Shown here: positions 10,124 to 21,781 of the stretch, piece by piece | How positions within the stretch are numbered: the first letter of the stretch is position 1 | Layout of the letters: every line of letters starts with the position of its first letter | Assembly: GCA_039566865.1 (NCBI GenBank) | Contig: CM076948.1 | Coordinates: forward strand, 14,829,001 to 14,893,000 | Length of the DNA stretch: 64,000 bases | Direction of reading: 5' to 3' | DNA from: Aurelia coerulea | Taxonomy: Eukaryota > Cnidaria > Scyphozoa > Semaeostomeae > Ulmaridae | The notes under the pieces: generated by a model | Told to the model about the DNA's origin: nothing | What the model saw: only the letters and a program-made list of their open reading frames with translations | Database searches by the model: none | Program-made: the position numbers and the translations under genes

Positions 10124-11478
10124 AAATTTTTTAGCTCTTCTAGGTAGGACTGCTAATTTTTGAAGCAAATGTGCCTGCAGTTTCTTAGTTGTTTCTCATA
10201 AAACAATAGAAAGTATAATAAAGAAATGATTTACAGCAAAATAGCATTAAAGCAATACATCCAGCTGCCCTTTACTTTCCATGTCATCAGATGCTGTCAC
10301 TTTCTCAGATCCTAAGATTATAGATGACAATTGCTATTGCTATTGAAATGTTTCAGCATTCGCCATTTCTTCTTTGGGGTCAGAGTTTTGCTCAGATTCA
10401 TATCATGTTATTTCAAGAGTCCAACCCCTCTGTTGTTTTCAAAAAAATTTAAAGTCTTGTTGCTGCAGAAGCAGAAAATATATTTTCACAAGAAATGTCA
10501 TTTTCATCCCTTTTTCACATGGAAAGTAAACTGAGGATACCCCAAACACATTTTCTTTGTACCAAATAATAACACAATTGAGAGGCTAGACCCATCTTGA
10601 GGAAACATTTGGTACCGGTGGAGTTGGTGACCACTGGAGAGCTTTAAAATTTTGTGCACATTTTACACAGTTAACAAAGCTGCTGATTACAGAAATACTT
10701 TCTTTGCAAAAGACTCTCCAATCATTAAAAATCAAGAACGTCTTGCGTGTTTTTCTTCATTCTTACATGTTCCCTGTATCATATTGCTCGGAAAGTGCTT
10801 GAGTAGTGTGTAAACATCGGAAAGGCTTCAAAACACCTTCTTCAGGAGGGTGCAGATCTGATAGTTTTTAGAAACTTTCAGGATATACATTCACTAGATT
10901 CTTAGTTTCTTGCATATGATTTTTAGATTCTTAGTTTCTTACAGAATATATATATATGTGTATGCTTCAAATCTTCTTACAGGCAGGGTGATCTGAATGA
11001 CAGTTTATGAAAAGTTATTTGCACAAGAATAAAACTCTGTTGCCTGTAACTTTAGAAAACCTTCACAACACCAAATCATTGTTTTCAGAATTAGACCAAT
11101 TAAAGACAACTGTTCTATAGTTTAATGATATGCATTCACTTGTGAAGGTATCAATTAGATATGAATTCTTTAATGACATTGTAACAGATTTCTACCAGGA
11201 AAGACTGAGAGAATTTCATGGTCAGAATTGTCTATAGACGGACCTGCCTTTGTGCAGGAATGACCGGTCATCCCACTTAGAATCATATGCAGAACCGTTA
11301 GGCTATTGAAGCAACCCACCCTTTGAATAGGGTATACATGGGTAAAATGCTTGAGAAGATATGGCTATGTAAAGGAACTATTTAGACAAAGTATGTGACT
11401 GTCAAACATCATGATTCACAGATTTCATCTTGCTACAACTGGGTGTCCCAACTTCCATGATATTGTGAATGTTTACTT
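10124..11478. other. Stretch without gene; scattered TTTCTTA/AGAAAC repeats
   Basis: No gene recognised. Around 10860-10960 there are repeated TTCTTAGTTTCTT motifs resembling the AAGAAACT-containing repeat family bounded at 51540-52524, so this may be a decayed relative. Confidence 0.45.
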
Positions 11479-11853
11479 CCCAGGGGGGGGGGGTACTCTG
11501 GTATATATTCAAGATAGGTGTGCCCAGGTTACTTTTTTGGGTCTAAAATTTGGACAAGGGTTATTTTTTGGGTCAATCATTTGTACAGTTGTTTTTTGGG
11601 TTCCTGAAATTCTGGTTTACTTTCTTGGGTCTAAAATCAAAATATGTAAATATCTAAATACATTATGAGAAATATCATCCATTAGGGCACTTTTTTGCAG
11701 ATTTAGAATACTGACATCATAACTTTGGGTATGTAAGGCTGGACAAATTATTTTTGGGGTCTATTTTCATGGCAGAAATTATTTTTTTGGGTTGATGCGT
11801 TGTACCCCAGCCTGAGCACCCCTATCTTGAATATACGTGAGTACCCCCCTGGG
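11479..11853. mobile_element. 375-bp hAT-like MITE with 8-bp TSD GTTTACTT
   Basis: Terminal CCCAGGGGGG with inverse CCCCCCTGGG; the inverted match continues with interruptions for about 40 bases (ATATTCAAGATAGG on the left, CCTATCTTGAATAT on the right). GTTTACTT stands at 11471-11478 and 11854-11861. The interior repeats TTTTTTGGGTC-like motifs. Same family as 9821-10115 and 45187-45466. Confidence 0.92.
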
Positions 11854-11861
11854 GTTTACTT

Positions 11862-12189
11862 AGCACTCGACGAGATGTTTTTCACCCACCAACACTCTAT
11901 ATTAGCCCTGCTGACTGACCCAAGGAGAGTTATCTTAAAGATAGAATTTAAGCAAGCATGAACCTTCAGTGAACTTTGTAAAATACTGGGAAGGCTTTGG
12001 CATGGAGATCATTAAAGAATAAACCAATGCCCTTGGAATGCTTGGGTAAGGTTGGTGTTTTTCGTGGCAAAGATTTAGAGAAAAGGATTTCATGAAACTC
12101 ACATGCTCTTTGAAAATAGGCAAAACAAAAATCAGTCAACTCAGTTTCAGAGCTTTCCTCATTTGTAAATAATTTTCGAGACTTACCAT
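11862..12189. other. Short unassigned stretch
   Basis: No gene or bounded repeat recognised between the hAT-like MITE and the start of the LINE homology. Confidence 0.4.
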
Positions 12190-12200
12190 ATCATTATCTT

Positions 12201-14871
12201 TTGTTGGGGATACGTGCAAGCTCAAGTCTTACAGCTAACAAAAGGGATGATCTCTCTTTTAGTAATGATGACTTTGAGACAACCTGGATTGAAATAGAAA
12301 ACTCTAAGGCAAAAAATATTCTGTGCTGCTGTGCTTATCGTCATCCTAGCACTGATATATCAAGATTTTGTGACCATCTGCAGGCGAAGCTTTCTGTGAT
12401 AGAAAATGAAAATAAACTCATCTTTGTAGTGGGAGATTTCAATATTGACTTGATGAATTATGAAAATCATACACCAACAAATGATTTTGTTAACATGATA
12501 TTTTCTCAACATCTCCAGCCTTCAGTTCTTCATCCTACTCGTGTTACTGATACAACTTCTACGCTTATTGACAACATCTTTGTAAATAATGCCTTAGGTT
12601 CCAACATTCAAAGTGGAAATATCTTATCTCTAATTTCAGATCATCTACCACAGTTTTGTATCATAAATGACTGCACGTTTGATTACAAAACTTCATCTCA
12701 TTTTTCTTATGATTATAGCCAGTTTGATGCTGATAAGTTTCTTGCTGATTATGCAAAAATTGACATTTCTTTTCTTACTGATCAAAGTATTGGTCTGAAT
12801 GGAAAATTTGATAATTTCCTGCTTAGTCTTCATTGCCTTATTAATAAACATTGCCCCCAAAAGAAGTTGAATAAGAAAAGATTAAAATTAAGAAGTAAAC
12901 CCTGGATTAACTCACGCATTCAAAAAATGATGAGGATCAGAGATAGGTTATTTCAACAATTTAAAGCCAACAATTCTGAAGCTGATTTAAGGGCTTTCAA
13001 ACTGTTTCGTAATCGTGTTGTTAATGAGCTAAAAGAATGCAAGAGAAACTACTATCATAGGTATTTTGATGAAAACAAGATTAATATGAAGATGCTTTGG
13101 AAAGGCATAAAAGATATTGTCAGTTTAAAATCCAGCAATCTAGACACAATTTCACATTTAACTGACAAAAAATGGCTCCCAAATCAAGGATCCAGCGAAA
13201 ATAGCTAATGAATTCAATCATTTCTTCACCAATGTTGCAAATGACATCACAAAAAAGATCCCAAGAAACCCAAAGTCTCCATTAACTTACTTATCTAATC
13301 CCAATTTGAATTCTTTCTTCATTTCCCCTTGTACTTCTGATGAAGTATCATCTGTTATTCAGTCTCTAAAGAATGGTAAATCATGTGGTCCTAACAGTAT
13401 CCCAATTAAGTTATTAAAGATCTTAGATTCTCACATTTCTGTTGATCTATCCACCTTAATCAATCAATCTTTCGAAACAGGTTTTTTCCCTGACAAGCTT
13501 AAAATAGCTAAAGTTATCCCAGTGTTCAAGAAAGGTCTCACTACCAAAAAATCAAATTATAGACCAATTTCCCTGCTCTCCATTTTCAGTAAGATATTTG
13601 AAAAAATAATGTATAAACGTCTCTATAGTTTCCTTGAGGTATGTGAATTGTTGTTCAACATGCAATTTGGTTTTCGTAGTGGTCACTCAACTGACCATGC
13701 ACTAGTCAGTTTAACTGAGAATATAAAGTCTTCTTTGGACAAAAATAGATTTGGTTGTGGAATATTTATTGATTTCCAAAAAGCTTTTGATACTGTTCAC
13801 CATAATATTCTTTTAAGTAAACTGGAACATTATGGAATTAGGGGAACTGCTCTGAATTGGTTTAAGTCATATTTAAGTGATCGCAAGCAATTTGTTTCAG
13901 TTAATGGTCATTCATCTTCAACGTGTGACATAACATGTGGTGTTCCTCAGGGATCAGTTCTGGGTCCTCTGCTATTCCTAATTTATATAAATGACTTACC
14001 AAACTCTTCTAAGCTATTATCTTTCTTCTTATTTGCTGATGACACCAATATTTATTTTGAATCTGATGATCTCGCAAGATTGACCAAAAAAGTCAATAAG
14101 GAACTAAATAAAGTCAAATCCTGGCTTGATTGTAACAAACTTGCACTAAATATTGACAAAACAAATTTTGTATTCTTCCATTCACCTAGAAAGAAGTTGC
14201 CAGACTTAATAAACCTCAGATTTGGCAAGAAAAGTATTAAAAGGACTAAATATGTCAAGTTCTTGGGTGTACTTGTTGATGAGCATCTCTCCTGGAAACA
14301 CCACATCAGTGAACTTCGTAAAAAACTTTCCAGAACAAGTGGACTTTTCTTCAAACTTAGACATTATGTTCCATTGCCTACTCTTGTCTGCTTGTATAAT
14401 TCACTTTTTTCATCTTTTCTTAACTATGGTATTACCGTCTGGGGTCTTACTTTGGACACTTACCTTCATCCATTATTTCTTCTCCAAAAGAAAATTCTGA
14501 GATGCATAAGATTCCAACCATTTACTGCCCCATCTGCACCTTTATTTCATTCATTAAAGATATTAAAACTTGAAGATATGATTCACTTAAATATTCTAAT
14601 ATTTGTCTTTAAAGCCATCAATAAACTGTCACCAATCTACTTCCATAACTATTTCACTCCAAACTCTTCTACCCATAGGTTTGGAACTCGTCAGGCCACC
14701 AGAGGTGATCTATTCCTTTCTCTAAAAAGGACCACACTCTATGGACTCAAAACAGTTCAATATTTTGGCTCTAAATTATGGAATACTCTTCCACTTTTCA
14801 TTCGTGTTGCTGGTTCTATTTCAAGTTTTCGCTCTAAACTAAAAGCTCATTTCATTGACTCATATGTCTAA
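12201..14871 (+). pseudogene. LINE endonuclease/reverse transcriptase with one frameshift
   Basis: The first open frame (to 13208) holds the C-terminal half of the AP-type endonuclease: YRHPSTD, GDFNIDL and ISDHLPQ. At about 13180 the homology shifts frame and continues to 14871 with NGKSCGPNSIP, NYRPISLLS, FIDFQKAFDT, GVPQGSVLGPLLF and an intact FADDTNIY catalytic block, then the thumb and C-terminal region (FGSKLWNTLP). Apart from the missing N-terminus and the single frameshift the sequence is well preserved, so the copy is moderately young. The frame at 13306 begins at TTG and is not a real start. The product would be an EN-RT like the one at 1-2186 but of another lineage. Confidence 0.88.
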
Positions 14872-14997
14872 TTTGAAAAATTGTTGAGGTTCATCTGGTT
14901 TTGTTTTATTTATAATTGTTTTTAGTTTCTTTGTTTTTATGGGGGGGCTCTCTCTCGATTAGTTTACCTATTTAGAGAGCTCCTCCTTAGTCGGTCT

Positions 14998-15106
14998 ATC
15001 CTACATACAATCATTTAATGTAGTCTTTGTATTGTTAAAAATGTAGTTTTAGTAGTGTATTCGTATTTAATTGTATTGTAATTGCTTAGAATTGTATGTA
15101 GGATAG
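14998..15106 (+). other. Inverted repeat in LINE 3' UTR
   Basis: ATCCTACATACAAT at about 14998-15012 pairs with ATTGTATGTAGGAT at about 15092-15106, giving a potential stem with an 80-base loop in the RNA just before the 3' tail. LINE 3' UTR stems are often recognised by the element's own reverse transcriptase; that role here is inference. Confidence 0.55.
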
Positions 15107-15167
15107 ATTGATAATCAAATGAAACTGAAAAACTGAAACAAGTTGACGAGGACGTGGATATCCCCTC

Positions 15168-15789
15168 GGGGACTATGAACGCATGCGTAGTGTGTAAATT
15201 TTTGCTGATTCGATTACGTAATGCCACTATTTTCATCACGAACTTTTAGTCATTTGAAAGGAAACTGGAAGTCAGACATTGAAACGAAACCACATCCGCC
15301 ACAGAACAATCAATTTTTGATGAGAGAACAATGGGTGAAAAGTTTTAATCAGAATCGCTCGCGATAGCGTTTCATGGAAGTTTGGCAAAGAAATGTATTT
15401 ATCTGGTTAAGAAATAATATTCATATGCCAACTTAAATTTGCTTAGTTTGCTTCAAATGGCCTCCTTGAAATTTAACGGGGCTTTCCATAGCACGGAGGC
15501 TATCTTGTTTTGCCTAGGCCAATTTATCAACGCAAGACCAAAACCGTTCAACATTTACTTCTGTGCCAAGCTTCCAGAAAGGTCCATCATGAAATCTTTG
15601 TTTGCAGTTTCTTGTGGGCATATATCAAACATAACTGCAGTTAAGAATTGATAAAATATATGCTAAGTTTCCCGCATATCGAGCTGCGAATCTTCCCCGA
15701 CTGCTTGCTGTCACTGCAACTTTCTTCGCAACGGCTGCAGATATTTGAATGATTGAATTATGTCCACAGCGCATGCGTTCATAGTCCCC
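15168..15789. repeat. Pair of 20-bp inverted repeats
   Basis: GGGGACTATGAACGCATGCG at 15168-15187 is exactly inverted at 15770-15789, enclosing about 580 bases with no supported gene. It could be a non-autonomous TIR element, but no TSD is visible next to either copy. Confidence 0.6.
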
Positions 15790-16463
15790 GTGCTGATTGG
15801 CTGTCAAGTTGACCAAAAAACAATGCTGAAAAACAATACGGGGAGTACCATGTATCCCCAACAACTTGTCATCAGAATACACAAGAAAATCATCGAAAGC
15901 GGTCTTGATTTCAAAACAATCCTAGGCCGCCACTTCCTTGTTGTTTTTCAAAGAAATTTGCGCCGATGTGAAAATATGAGCAACACCTAGACTGATTATA
16001 TGTTCGTAGGTTATCGCTATTGATAGGCTGATGGACGCTATAACTACGACTCATGGACTTACACTTCTAGAAACGGACATGGCCTAAATTACCTGCTATC
16101 TTTTCTCGAAACTACCGACCCTAAATGCCGCAAAAAGTGGTTATCCTGGAGTGCTACACTGCAAAACAAACTATCAGTACAAGGCAAAAAAGTCTTACCT
16201 GTAAGTGCTTTTTTGGTTATTTTGGGGCGCAAAAGATCTCGTAAATTCGCTCGTTACTTTGAGATTTTGATCGTTGCAGCAGTTCAGTCGAACGCGTTGC
16301 TCGAACGCTGTTGTCTGCCTTTGGCGGGAAGTTTGAATTGAAGAAGAATCAGCCAATCCCATCAAGTTATTCCAAATCTGGCATCCTGATTGGTCCAGGA
16401 ACAAATTTGTTCCTGGCGAGAATTTGTTTGCCGTTTTGAGAAGAGTTAGTCCATAAGGCCCGT
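15790..16463. other. Stretch without recognisable gene
   Basis: No gene or bounded element could be supported. Short palindromic matches (for example TTTGTTCCTGG near 16404) are not enough for a call. Confidence 0.4.
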
Positions 16464-17215
16464 AATATACAGATGAGTGCGGAAGCGCTACAGTAGAAAC
16501 CTGCATAAAAGAACCTGTTTTTATAAGAACCTAGAGGCTGAAATTCAATCTTTAAAACCCCCTAAATAAGAACCCCTAAGAGGCTGAAACTGGGAAAGGT
16601 TCTTATATAATAGCTTTAATGTAAATTATTAGAATGACAAGAATTTTTAGAATTCTTCACATCCTGATCAGACTTCTTCATTGGTACAAAGATTTGTTCT
16701 CAAGAATTCTCAAGAAATCTCAAGAATCCTTGGGCTGGAAAACAGTGTTAATGTGTGCAAGGCCTGCTCGTATATAAGAACCTTTTTAAGAACCTTACAG
16801 GCTGGAATTTAGAATAGCAGCCATTTAATTAAGAACCAATTCAGGCTGCCCAGAAAAAACCTAGGTTCTTTTATGCGGGTTTCTACTGTATAGTAACAAA
16901 AGATAAAAGAGCAGTTGAATACATAAAATCAACAATAACAGGAAGATTAAGAAGTAGAAACCTTTTATGCAATGAAGACAAAACTGAACAACATATCGTA
17001 AATCGTGACAATCGATATGGCACATGGACCAAGTGTAAATATTTAGGGTCAAAGCTAGATACTGAAGAAGATAGGAAACACCGTACCATGCTAGCCACAA
17101 ATGCCATGAACAACCTGACAGAATTATGGACAAGCAATATAAACATAGAGAAAAAGATGGAAATTTTCAATGCATTCATAAGGAGTGTCTATATGTACAA
17201 CACATGCCTATGGAC
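16464..17215 (+). pseudogene. LINE reverse transcriptase C-terminal part, segment 1 (continues at 49404)
   Basis: Plus-strand coding homology resumes on both sides of a MITE (16491-16888). TDECGSAIV, probably a decayed YADD catalytic block, lies just before it. After it come VTKDKRAVEYIKS, KTEQHIVNRDNRYG, CKYLGSKLDTEEDRKH and FIRSVYMYNTCLW. The frame stops being LINE at 17215, where a 9-bp TSD and the terminus of a 32-kb insertion begin. Removing 17216-49403 restores the reading frame within a codon (CLW before, VTSKTRNK after). The LINE is 5'-truncated at about 16464. It is an independent lineage from the other LINEs here. Confidence 0.82.
16491..16888 (-). mobile_element. 398-bp pogo/Tc1-like MITE, copy 2 (TA target)
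   Basis: Reverse-orientation copy of the 7791-8189 element, about 90 percent or more alike by eye over its length. The ends are CAGTAGAAACCTGCATAAAA and CTACTG, flanked by TA at 16489-16490 and 16889-16890. It sits inside the LINE coding region. Open frames within it are not genes. Confidence 0.93.
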
Positions 17216-17745
17216 AACAAGGGGGAATTTCGTTTTCGACCAATCAGCGCATTTGTTGACATTTGGGGCCTCGACCAATCAGAATGCACCATGACGTCAC
17301 GTCAATGGCGGAAGCTGTGGGAAGCTGCGAGGAAAACATCTCCCCCAATATCGCTCGAGCTGACAACGGTTATCCAACTTTTGACCGATTTTATTGGTTT
17401 ACATCAAAGTTTGGTAAATTTTGGAACTTTCTGCCACTGCAATTTTCGATCAATCGTTTTCTTCAAGAGAAATCGTTTTTTAAATAACACTAAAATTCGA
17501 GGCTTTGATGAGAATACCATCTCCTTAGGCCCTTTTTCAAACCTGCGATCTTTCGCCTTCTCTTCCAAGAAAAGTCGAAGATTTCCTTAACTTTTCGTAG
17601 CCACGTCCCACAAATGAAAATTTTTCACAAAAATAATAGTCACCCGAGTCCCCTGGGATGGCGCGATTCTTTTTTTTGGCCAAAGTAAATCTCATTCATC
17701 AGTTTCCTCGGCAGCGTTCTTTTGATTCTCTTACTTGATTGGCTC
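17216..17745 (+). repeat. Left terminal inverted repeat of the 32-kb insertion
   Basis: It matches 48865-49394 in reverse, with only scattered differences (for example a single insertion near 17360). It contains two CGACCAATCAG-type motifs near the tip and a CACGTCAATGGCGG block. The match breaks at GATTGGCTC/T, exactly where the BEL LTR begins. Confidence 0.9.
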
Positions 17746-18001
17746 TGTAAAGAAAAGAGACTGGGGCGAGACATTTTATTGACGTTTTGTTTTTTTAGAG
17801 TCGGTAGATGTATCGTAGGATCATAGCGTAGAGAGCTTGAGAAGAGACATGAGAGTATAGTAGAGTTGAGACGTAGAGAGAAAATTGATAAGGTTGGCAT
17901 TTCACAGGAATAAAAGCGGACGGATAAGTAAAAAGTACTTCCCGTCAAATTATCGGCTGCGAATATATTATTCGCAGTAAATTCACTTTAAAAACACATC
18001 A
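17746..18001 (+). repeat. Probable 5' LTR of BEL/Pao retrotransposon
   Basis: A 256-bp segment beginning TGTAAAGAAAAG and ending ACACATCA interrupts the left TIR of the 32-kb element and stands directly before a BEL-type primer-binding region. TG…CA termini, an AATAAA at about 17910 and the interruption of an otherwise continuous inverted repeat support an LTR. No second copy (3' LTR) was found, so the right boundary is judged from the primer-binding site. Confidence 0.62.
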
Positions 18002-18019
18002 TGGTGCCGTGCAACCCGG
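18002..18019 (+). promoter_or_regulatory. Primer-binding site of BEL/Pao element
   Basis: TGGTGCCGTGCAACCCGGGA directly follows the LTR. BEL/Pao elements characteristically have TGGTGCCGTG-type sequence here, complementary to a tRNA 3' end that primes minus-strand synthesis. The exact tRNA was not determined. Confidence 0.6.
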
Positions 18020-18083
18020 GAGTTTAAAGAAGAAATTTGAGTACATAATTTTGAGTCTGGACGAGCCAGAAATTGTTGAGAAA

Positions 18084-19108
18084 ATGCCAACAGAGGAGAC
18101 AACGAGAAATGCAGAGATGGAAGCCGAGGCTAAAAGAAAGATGAAAGGACGAAATGTCATAAGACGATGTTTAAAGAAAATTATTGCTGAAACGGGAAAC
18201 TTGATACAGGAGAATGAGACGTCGCAAATTTCAGAAACTTTGTTGACGAACAAGGAATTGATTCGCGCGGAACTAGAAGGTCTGAAAAGAGCAGACAGCG
18301 AAATTATTGATTTGTTAATGGTTTTTGACGAGAAAGGAATGGAGAACGAAATTATGAGTACAAGGCCAGCTTACGCAGAAGCACAGCATTGCATAACGAA
18401 AATTGAGACGAAGCTAAAGAGTTTAGCAGAGAAAACAGCCGCAACGAGTAGACATGCGACGTCATCGAGCGCCCAGAAACCTAAAGTTACGAAATTGCCA
18501 CATTTGAAACTAAATTCCTTTTCGGGCAATACTACGGAGTGGATATCGTCTGGGAAACGTTTGCCGCAGCAATCGATTCAGATGAGACCATTGAAGATGT
18601 AATGAAGTTTAGTTATCTAAAAAGTTATTTGGAAGGTGCAGCCGCAGACGCGATAGCGGGATTGCAAGTGACGAATTCAGCGTACAAAGAAGCGGTAGAA
18701 ACATTGAAAAACAGATTTGGAGATCGACAGGTAATTGTTTCGAGTCATATCGACAAATTAATCGACTTAGAGCCTATTGCAACGATGCAAGATACGAGAA
18801 AGCTGAGAATAATGTACGACACTGTGGAAGCTAATGTAAGGAGTTTGAAGACGATGGGTGTGTCAGCAGACTGTTACGAGCAAGTTTTGATGCCCATGAT
18901 TCTCAAAAAAGTACCCAATGAGCTGAGATTAACGATAACTAGAAAGCTGAAAGATACTTGGAGTTTTGAGGCACTGCTTGAAGTATTTCACGAAGAATTG
19001 CAGATAAGAGAGAAATGTTCACTGAACGTAGTGAGCTCAGGGAGAATAAATCCTTCATCGTATTCCGCGGATAGCAGACCGCGCGAAAGAATCAATTTCC
19101 GCAACAAT
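18084..19108 (+). pseudogene. BEL/Pao Gag (DUF1759-like) with one frameshift
   Basis: The frame opens upstream of an ATG at 18084 (MPTEETTRNAEMEAEAKRK) and runs as a Lys/Glu-rich helical N-terminus to LPHLKLNSFSGNTTEW. That phrase is the start of the Gag capsid-like domain of BEL elements. At about 18545 one base is missing. Homology continues in the next frame with WETFAAAIDSDETIEDV, KFSYLKSYLEGAAADAI and LKNRFGDRQ, through the second half of the domain to about 19108. There a minus-strand LINE tail interrupts it. Gag forms the particle in which reverse transcription occurs. Domain naming is from remembered motif wording. Confidence 0.82.
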
Positions 19109-20766
19109 TTGATTTAATTTTGATTTAATCCATATTTAAAGTTGGTATTTACAATAGTAATCATAAAAGTACTAATTCAAACCAACTATTTACAAAGAAA
19201 TATACATTATACAAAAAACTAGCGGCATATTTTGCAGGTGCATTTATCACCAGCCCAGTCTTTGATCCTCTTTTTGAAAGCCGAAAGTGTTGGCTCATTT
19301 TTGACACTATCATCTAGGGTATTCCAGAGTAGACTCCCTCTAAATGACAGTGATTCTTGCCCATAGCCCTGTGTCTTTATTTGTGGCAGTTTGCAAAGAT
19401 TTTGTATCCTTAGATTATAACTTACATGTTTCTTTTCATGAAATTCCCCTTTAAGCGATGGGTTAAGATGATTCATGGACTTGTAGATTTCTGTCATTAA
19501 TTTCTGCAAGTTTCTAACATGTATGCAAAAACTGCCACTTCGAGTGAGCAATGTTTCAAAGGGACATTCGTATTCTTTATAGAGGATCCGAAGAGCACGT
19601 TTGTGTGTGCGATCAATCTCTTTGTATGCACCTTTGTTGCAGAATAGCCAGATCAAAGGGCAATAATTGAAGTTCGACAAGATAACCGCGTTTCAAATTG
19701 TTAATGCCTGTTCTCTAGAAATATACATATTAAGCCTAGAAAAGGCACTGATTTTTTTGTTGACTTTTGAGCATAACGTTTTGACGTGATTGCTAAACTT
19801 TAATTTGTTGTCAATTTCAATCCCTAGCAATTTAACATGATCTGTTGCAGATAATTTGTTCTCATTGATGTTAAGTCGTAGTCCTCTCTGCCCTTTCAAG
19901 CCAAGGAACATTAGCTGGAATTTTTTTGGGTTTGCAACCATTCCATTGTTTGTAAACCATTCGAGCAATCTGCTGAGATCACTTTCCAAATTGGTAACAA
20001 TCTCATGTAGGTCTAGTCCACATGAGTATATGGTGTTATCATCTGCAAAATTACAGATCTCAGAGTCTAATCTCATTAGACATAGATCATTGATGAATAT
20101 GTTAAAGAGCAAAGGACCTAGGACAGATCCCTGTGGTACTCCAATCTTTATTCTTTTTGCGGTACTTCTATGTGAACCAATCTTTACCCTTTGGTGGCGG
20201 CCATCCAGATAGCTGTACATAAGGCAAAGGCTATTTAAATCGAATCCATGTGCCTCCAGTTTTGCAATAAGGAGGTCATGAGGCAGACAGTCGTAGGCCT
20301 TGGATAAATCCATTAGAATTGTTCCTACTATACCTGATGCATCAAGACATTTCCTCCATTTTTCTATCAACCTTATCAAAGCATGTTGCGTACTATACCC
20401 CTCTCTGAAACCACACAACATTTCGGAGAGTTTGTCTTGAAAGTATGGGCATATTTGGTCTTTTAGAATTCTTTCAAATACTTTAGAGGCTGCAGGTAAG
20501 ACACTTATTGGCCTAAAGTTTCCCTTATAATTTGGATCATCATTTTTGAACAGAGGGCTGAGATCAGCTTCCTTTAGTTCGTTTGGAAACTTGCAATCAT
20601 AGATTGCAGAGTTGATGCAATCTGTTAGGTAGGGGCAAACTATTTCCCTCGTTGCCTTTAACATACCAGTTGGAATATTCCCACTGTTGGATTTATTCTT
20701 GTCAAGCAAGTCTATCTGCTTCATGACCTCATTTGGGCTTACATGAGAGAATCTAAAATCTATCAA
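19109..20766 (-). mobile_element. 5'-truncated LINE inserted in BEL gag
   Basis: The minus-strand LINE 3' end lies at about 19109 with an ATTAAATCAA-type repeated tail (seen on plus as GATTTAATTTTGATTTAATCC). The 5' end is about 20766, cutting into the RT domain. BEL coding sequence flanks it on both sides. No clear TSD. Confidence 0.8.
19219..20766 (-). pseudogene. LINE reverse transcriptase, one in-frame stop
   Basis: Reading from 20766 down: NKSNSGNIPTGML, NFRPISVLPAASKVFER, MDLSKAYDCLPHD, IGVPQGSVLGPLLFN and FADDNTIYS (intact catalytic Asp pair). The thumb follows, to REQALTI at 19696. A TGA at 19693-19695 is the only interruption; the same frame continues as LSNFNYCPLIW and ends with KCTCKICR at 19219. 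There is no endonuclease domain because of 5' truncation. The C-terminal wording (SNFNYCPLIW, HKRALRILY) fits CR1/Jockey-type LINEs. One nonsense change in an otherwise clean frame suggests modest age. Confidence 0.88.
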
Positions 20767-21781
20767 TCAAGCAAGTGCAGCAACGTTGTATTCGGAGAGC
20801 AGAACGGAAAATATAAGAGATATCAAATGCGTTTATTGTGATGGAAAACACAAATCACACCAGTGTAAAGTCGTAACGAACCACGTAACTCGAAGAAAGA
20901 TTCTCATGGAGAAAAACTGTTGTTTTATTTGTTTACGTGCAAATCATTTAGCCAGAAATTGTCGCACGAACATGAGATGTTTAAAATGTAATCGTCGCCA
21001 CCACTCGACTATTTGCGAGAGTTATGGAAATAAGGAGGAAAACGTTCAAGCTACAGGCAACAACCAACATGCACGTTAGCAACAAAAACTCAGTTTTACT
21101 ACAGACCGCTCGTGCGTTCGTGAGAGCCCCAAGAGTCGCCGCAAAGGAGCAGAATGTTCGTTTGATTTTCGATTCAGGAAGTCAAAAAAGCTACGTGACT
21201 GCTGATTTGAAGAGAGCTTTGAATTTGCCAGTTATTGCCAAAGAGAAATTGATGATTAAAGCGTTTGGTGACAGTGCACCGAAAGTAAGAGAATGTGAAA
21301 TTGTTCAAATTGGTATCAAATGTGTTGATGGAGTTGAAATGATCATGACCGCATACGTCGTACCTGTAATATGTACCCCCATCAGCAATCAAGTCATTTC
21401 AGGAGCCCTTGAAAGGCACCCCTATTTGCGAGATCTGGAGCTAGCTGATTTTTCAAGTGAAGACGAGTTAAACGCGGACAAAACAGTTCAAATTTTAGTA
21501 GGAGCTGATTTTTATTGGAGATTAGTTGACGGAGAAATTCATCGTGGAAGTTCGAGCGGGCCAGTTGCCATGAAAACGAGACTTGGATGGGTCTTATCAG
21601 GCCCAACTGAGATGGTAAGTGACAATTTAAGTCCCAATTCACATGTTTTAAATATTCAAGTCATGTCTTTGGGAGAGCACGAGTCGATTTCGAAAGAGCT
21701 CAAAAAATTTTGGGAGAACGAATCAATTGGAATCAAAGAGCAAAAAATTGAGCAAACCACCACTGAAAAATTTGAAGAATA
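20767..21781 (+). pseudogene. BEL/Pao zinc knuckles and aspartic protease (DUF1758-like)
   Basis: The first frame (20786-21079) carries three knuckle-like motifs: CVYCDGKHKSHQC, CCFICLRANHLARNC (a clean CX2CX4HX4C) and CLKCNRRHHSTIC, which bind template RNA. Near 21060 the reading frame shifts. The second frame (21024-21781) has the protease signature LIFDSGSQKSYV, then LVGADFYW and TRLGWVLSGP, all typical of the retropepsin-like region of BEL Pol. It ends in a Glu-rich linker cut by a minus-strand LINE at about 21782. The protease would cleave Gag-Pol. Confidence 0.84.

Larger units (their letters stand above)
12190..15140 (+). mobile_element. 5'-truncated LINE, L2/CR1-like
   Basis: Coding homology begins abruptly inside the endonuclease domain near 12200, continues through the reverse transcriptase to a stop at 14871, then a 3' UTR of about 260 bases ends in a short GAAACTGAAAAACTGAAAC tail near 15138. 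5' truncation is the usual outcome of target-primed reverse transcription. No TSD was found. Confidence 0.82.

Noticed and set aside
15625..15990. Small proteins on both strands between inverted repeats
   Set aside because: No domain, overlapping frames on both strands, and no conserved context.
17126..17590. 154-residue protein overlapping the TIR, and its mirror at 49245-49664
   Set aside because: The frame crosses the boundary between LINE and TIR and has no coherent domain; it mirrors the inverted arms.
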